This document shows positions 14,482 through 15,814 of a DNA stretch of 15,814 nucleotides, one piece after another. How positions within the stretch are numbered: position 1 is the stretch's first letter; each line of letters starts with the position of its first letter. The stretch comes from Desulfovibrio sp. (lineage in GTDB: Bacteria > Desulfobacterota > Desulfovibrionia > Desulfovibrionales > Desulfovibrionaceae), in assembly GCA_031270875.1 (NCBI GenBank), contig JAISXC010000255.1, forward strand, positions 1-15,814, read 5' to 3'. The notes under the pieces are model-generated. The model ran no database searches, was not told where the DNA came from, and saw only the letters and a list, made by a program, of their open reading frames with translations. Position numbers and translations under genes: made by a program.

Positions 14482-15814
14482 GTGTTGTTCAATTCCTACT
14501 CTTTCATCTTTTGTTTCCTGCCGTTGCTTCTGCTTGCGTGGCGGCTGGCCGGCCCCGGCGGGAGCGGGCGGCTGGCCTTAGTTCTACTTGCCTTTTCGAC
14601 CGTTTTTTATGCCCTCTGGGGTATGGTTTTCCTGCTGCTTTTGGCCGCGCTTGTCGCTGTGAACTACGCCTTTGGACAGGCTCTTGCCGCGCCTGACGAG
14701 GCGTTCGCCGCCAAAGGCGGGCGACCGGGCCGCAAGGGGATGTTCACTCTTGCCCTTGTCATCAATTTTCTGCCCTTGGTGTGGTTCAAGTATTCCGGAT
14801 TTCTGGCGGAGAATTTGGCTTTGCTTTTCAATGCCGACTGGCGTTTTGTCTCCCCCGGTCTGCCGCTGGGCATTTCATTTTACACCTTTATCCAGGTCGC
14901 CTGGCTTCTCGGCGTGTATCAACGGCGCATAAAGCCTGAGGGGTTTTTCCGGCACGCGCTTTTTTCCTCCTGTTTCCCCTACGTCATTTCCGGCCCCATA
15001 GTGCGTTATGAGCAGGTGGGCAGCCAGTTCGACACGCTGACCGGGCCTTCCTCCGAAGGGATGGCGCGCGGCATAAGCCTTTTCAGCATCGGTCTTGCCA
15101 AAAAAGTTCTGCTGGCCGACAGCATCGCCGTATACGCCAATGCCGTCTTCAACGCGGCGGAAGGCGCTTTGCCCGTGAGCGGCGCGGAAGCCTGGCTCGG
15201 TTCCCTGTGCTATACGTTTCAATTGTACTTTGATTTTTCCGGCTACACAGACATGGCCATCGGCATCGGCCTGATGCTCGGCCTGCGTTTGCCGGAAAAT
15301 TTTGACTCGCCTTACAAATCGACGGGAATTGTGGATTTCTGGCGGCGCTGGCATATCACCCTCGGCGCATGGCTCAGGGATTGCCTTTACATTCCTCTGG
15401 GCGGCAACAGGGCGGGACGTTTGGTGCAGTACCGCAACCTTTTTCTCACCATGTTCCTTGGCGGCATCTGGCACGGGGCCGGCTGGACCTTTGTCATCTG
15501 GGGCGCGCTCCACGGCCTGATGCTGTGCGTCAACCACTTTTTCCGCGCAAAAATCAAGGGCGGCGGCCTGGAACGGATCCTCGGCGTCGCGCCCTGCCGC
15601 ATCTTTTTCATCCTGATGACCTTCCTTTGCATCAACGCGTGCTGGGTGGTCTTCCGGGCCGTGACCCTTAACGGAGCCATGTCCATGTACGCGGCCATGC
15701 TCACAGGGCCTTTCGTTTTTTCCGACGGCGGCGCGGCCGGTCTTGCGGCCCTTTTGCCCAATGGCTATTTTCAGGGATGGCAGCCCTTTGCCTTGCTGGG
15801 CATCAGCGCGGCGC
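14482..15814 (+). CDS. MBOAT-family O-acyltransferase (AlgI/DltB-like), 3' end outside window
   Basis: 444 codons are present and the frame is open to the window edge. The start is GTG 14482, with AGGAG (14471-14475) six bases upstream; the protein opens LFNSYSFIFCFLPLLLL. Many membrane helices follow. Family marks: the FWRRWHITLGAWLRD...YIPLGGNR block with His291, and GGIWHGAGW with His331, the conserved MBOAT active-site His deep in the membrane. AlgI-type members are usually 460-520 residues, so only the C-terminal helices are missing. They move acetyl or other acyl groups across the membrane onto exported polysaccharide, with an AlgJ/AlgX-like partner often encoded next door, which would lie beyond this window. 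The acceptor cannot be told from the sequence. Confidence 0.93.
   Translation, partial: MLFNSYSFIFCFLPLLLLAWRLAGPGGSGRLALVLLAFSTVFYALWGMVFLLLLAALVAVNYAFGQALAAPDEAFAAKGGRPGRKGMFTLALVINFLPLVWFKYSGFLAENLALLFNADWRFVSPGLPLGISFYTFIQVAWLLGVYQRRIKPEGFFRHALFSSCFPYVISGPIVRYEQVGSQFDTLTGPSSEGMARGISLFSIGLAKKVLLADSIAVYANAVFNAAEGALPVSGAEAWLGSLCYTFQLYFDFSGYTDMAIGIGLMLGLRLPENFDSPYKSTGIVDFWRRWHITLGAWLRDCLYIPLGGNRAGRLVQYRNLFLTMFLGGIWHGAGWTFVIWGALHGLMLCVNHFFRAKIKGGGLERILGVAPCRIFFILMTFLCINACWVVFRAVTLNGAMSMYAAMLTGPFVFSDGGAAGLAALLPNGYFQGWQPFALLGISAA

Overview
The window reads as a chromosomal segment of a GC-rich member of the Desulfovibrionaceae (Desulfobacterota). This is inferred from protein style only: a C-terminal CCG domain of a FAD/Fe-S oxidoreductase, a long-form YeiH-type 'sulfate exporter', and a secreted protein with the N- and C-terminal style of Desulfovibrio type I secretion substrates. 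No rRNA, tRNA, CRISPR array, integrase or insertion sequence was seen. About nine to ten confident genes are present, tightly packed except for two intergenic stretches of about 400-450 bp.

Layout. 1-414 is the 3' end of a large FAD/Fe-S oxidoreductase. 465-3083 encodes an 872-residue putative type I-secreted protein with a Pro linker, a VCBS-like domain, a von Willebrand A domain with intact MIDAS and six RTX nonapeptides. On the minus strand, 5247-3496 encodes a YeiH/UPF0324-family exporter with a long Ala/Lys-rich insert. A textbook intrinsic terminator follows it, and a 100-residue membrane protein starts only four bases beyond the U-tract. A 406-bp divergent region separates the exporter from a three-gene ABC importer operon (5654-9390: binding protein, ATPase, fused double permease) of the ferric-iron/phosphonate type. 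Next is a two-gene unit, a UDP-sugar 4-epimerase-like protein and a U32-family peptidase homologue, overlapping by four bases (9541-12611).

The last part is lower in GC between genes. An AT-rich promoter-like region with a perfect 9-bp inverted repeat leads into two doubtful short ORFs and then a pirin (YhhW-type cupin) gene at 13067-13774. The pirin gene and the short ORFs are bracketed by two diverged 47-bp direct repeats (12783-12829 and 13780-13826), 39/47 identical with all eight differences being transitions. Each copy leads into a small hairpin followed by a T-rich stretch. An IHF-alpha-like DNA-binding protein (14008-14295) follows, then the start of an AlgI/DltB-like MBOAT acyltransferase that uses a GTG start and runs off the window.

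The genes do not form one pathway. The strongest unexplained structure is the repeat-flanked pirin region with its possible translationally coupled short ORFs. Next are the terminator placed against the start of the small membrane-protein gene, and the leader of the ABC operon, which holds a plausible promoter and an attenuator-like hairpin. I did not find a convincing wholly new biological system.
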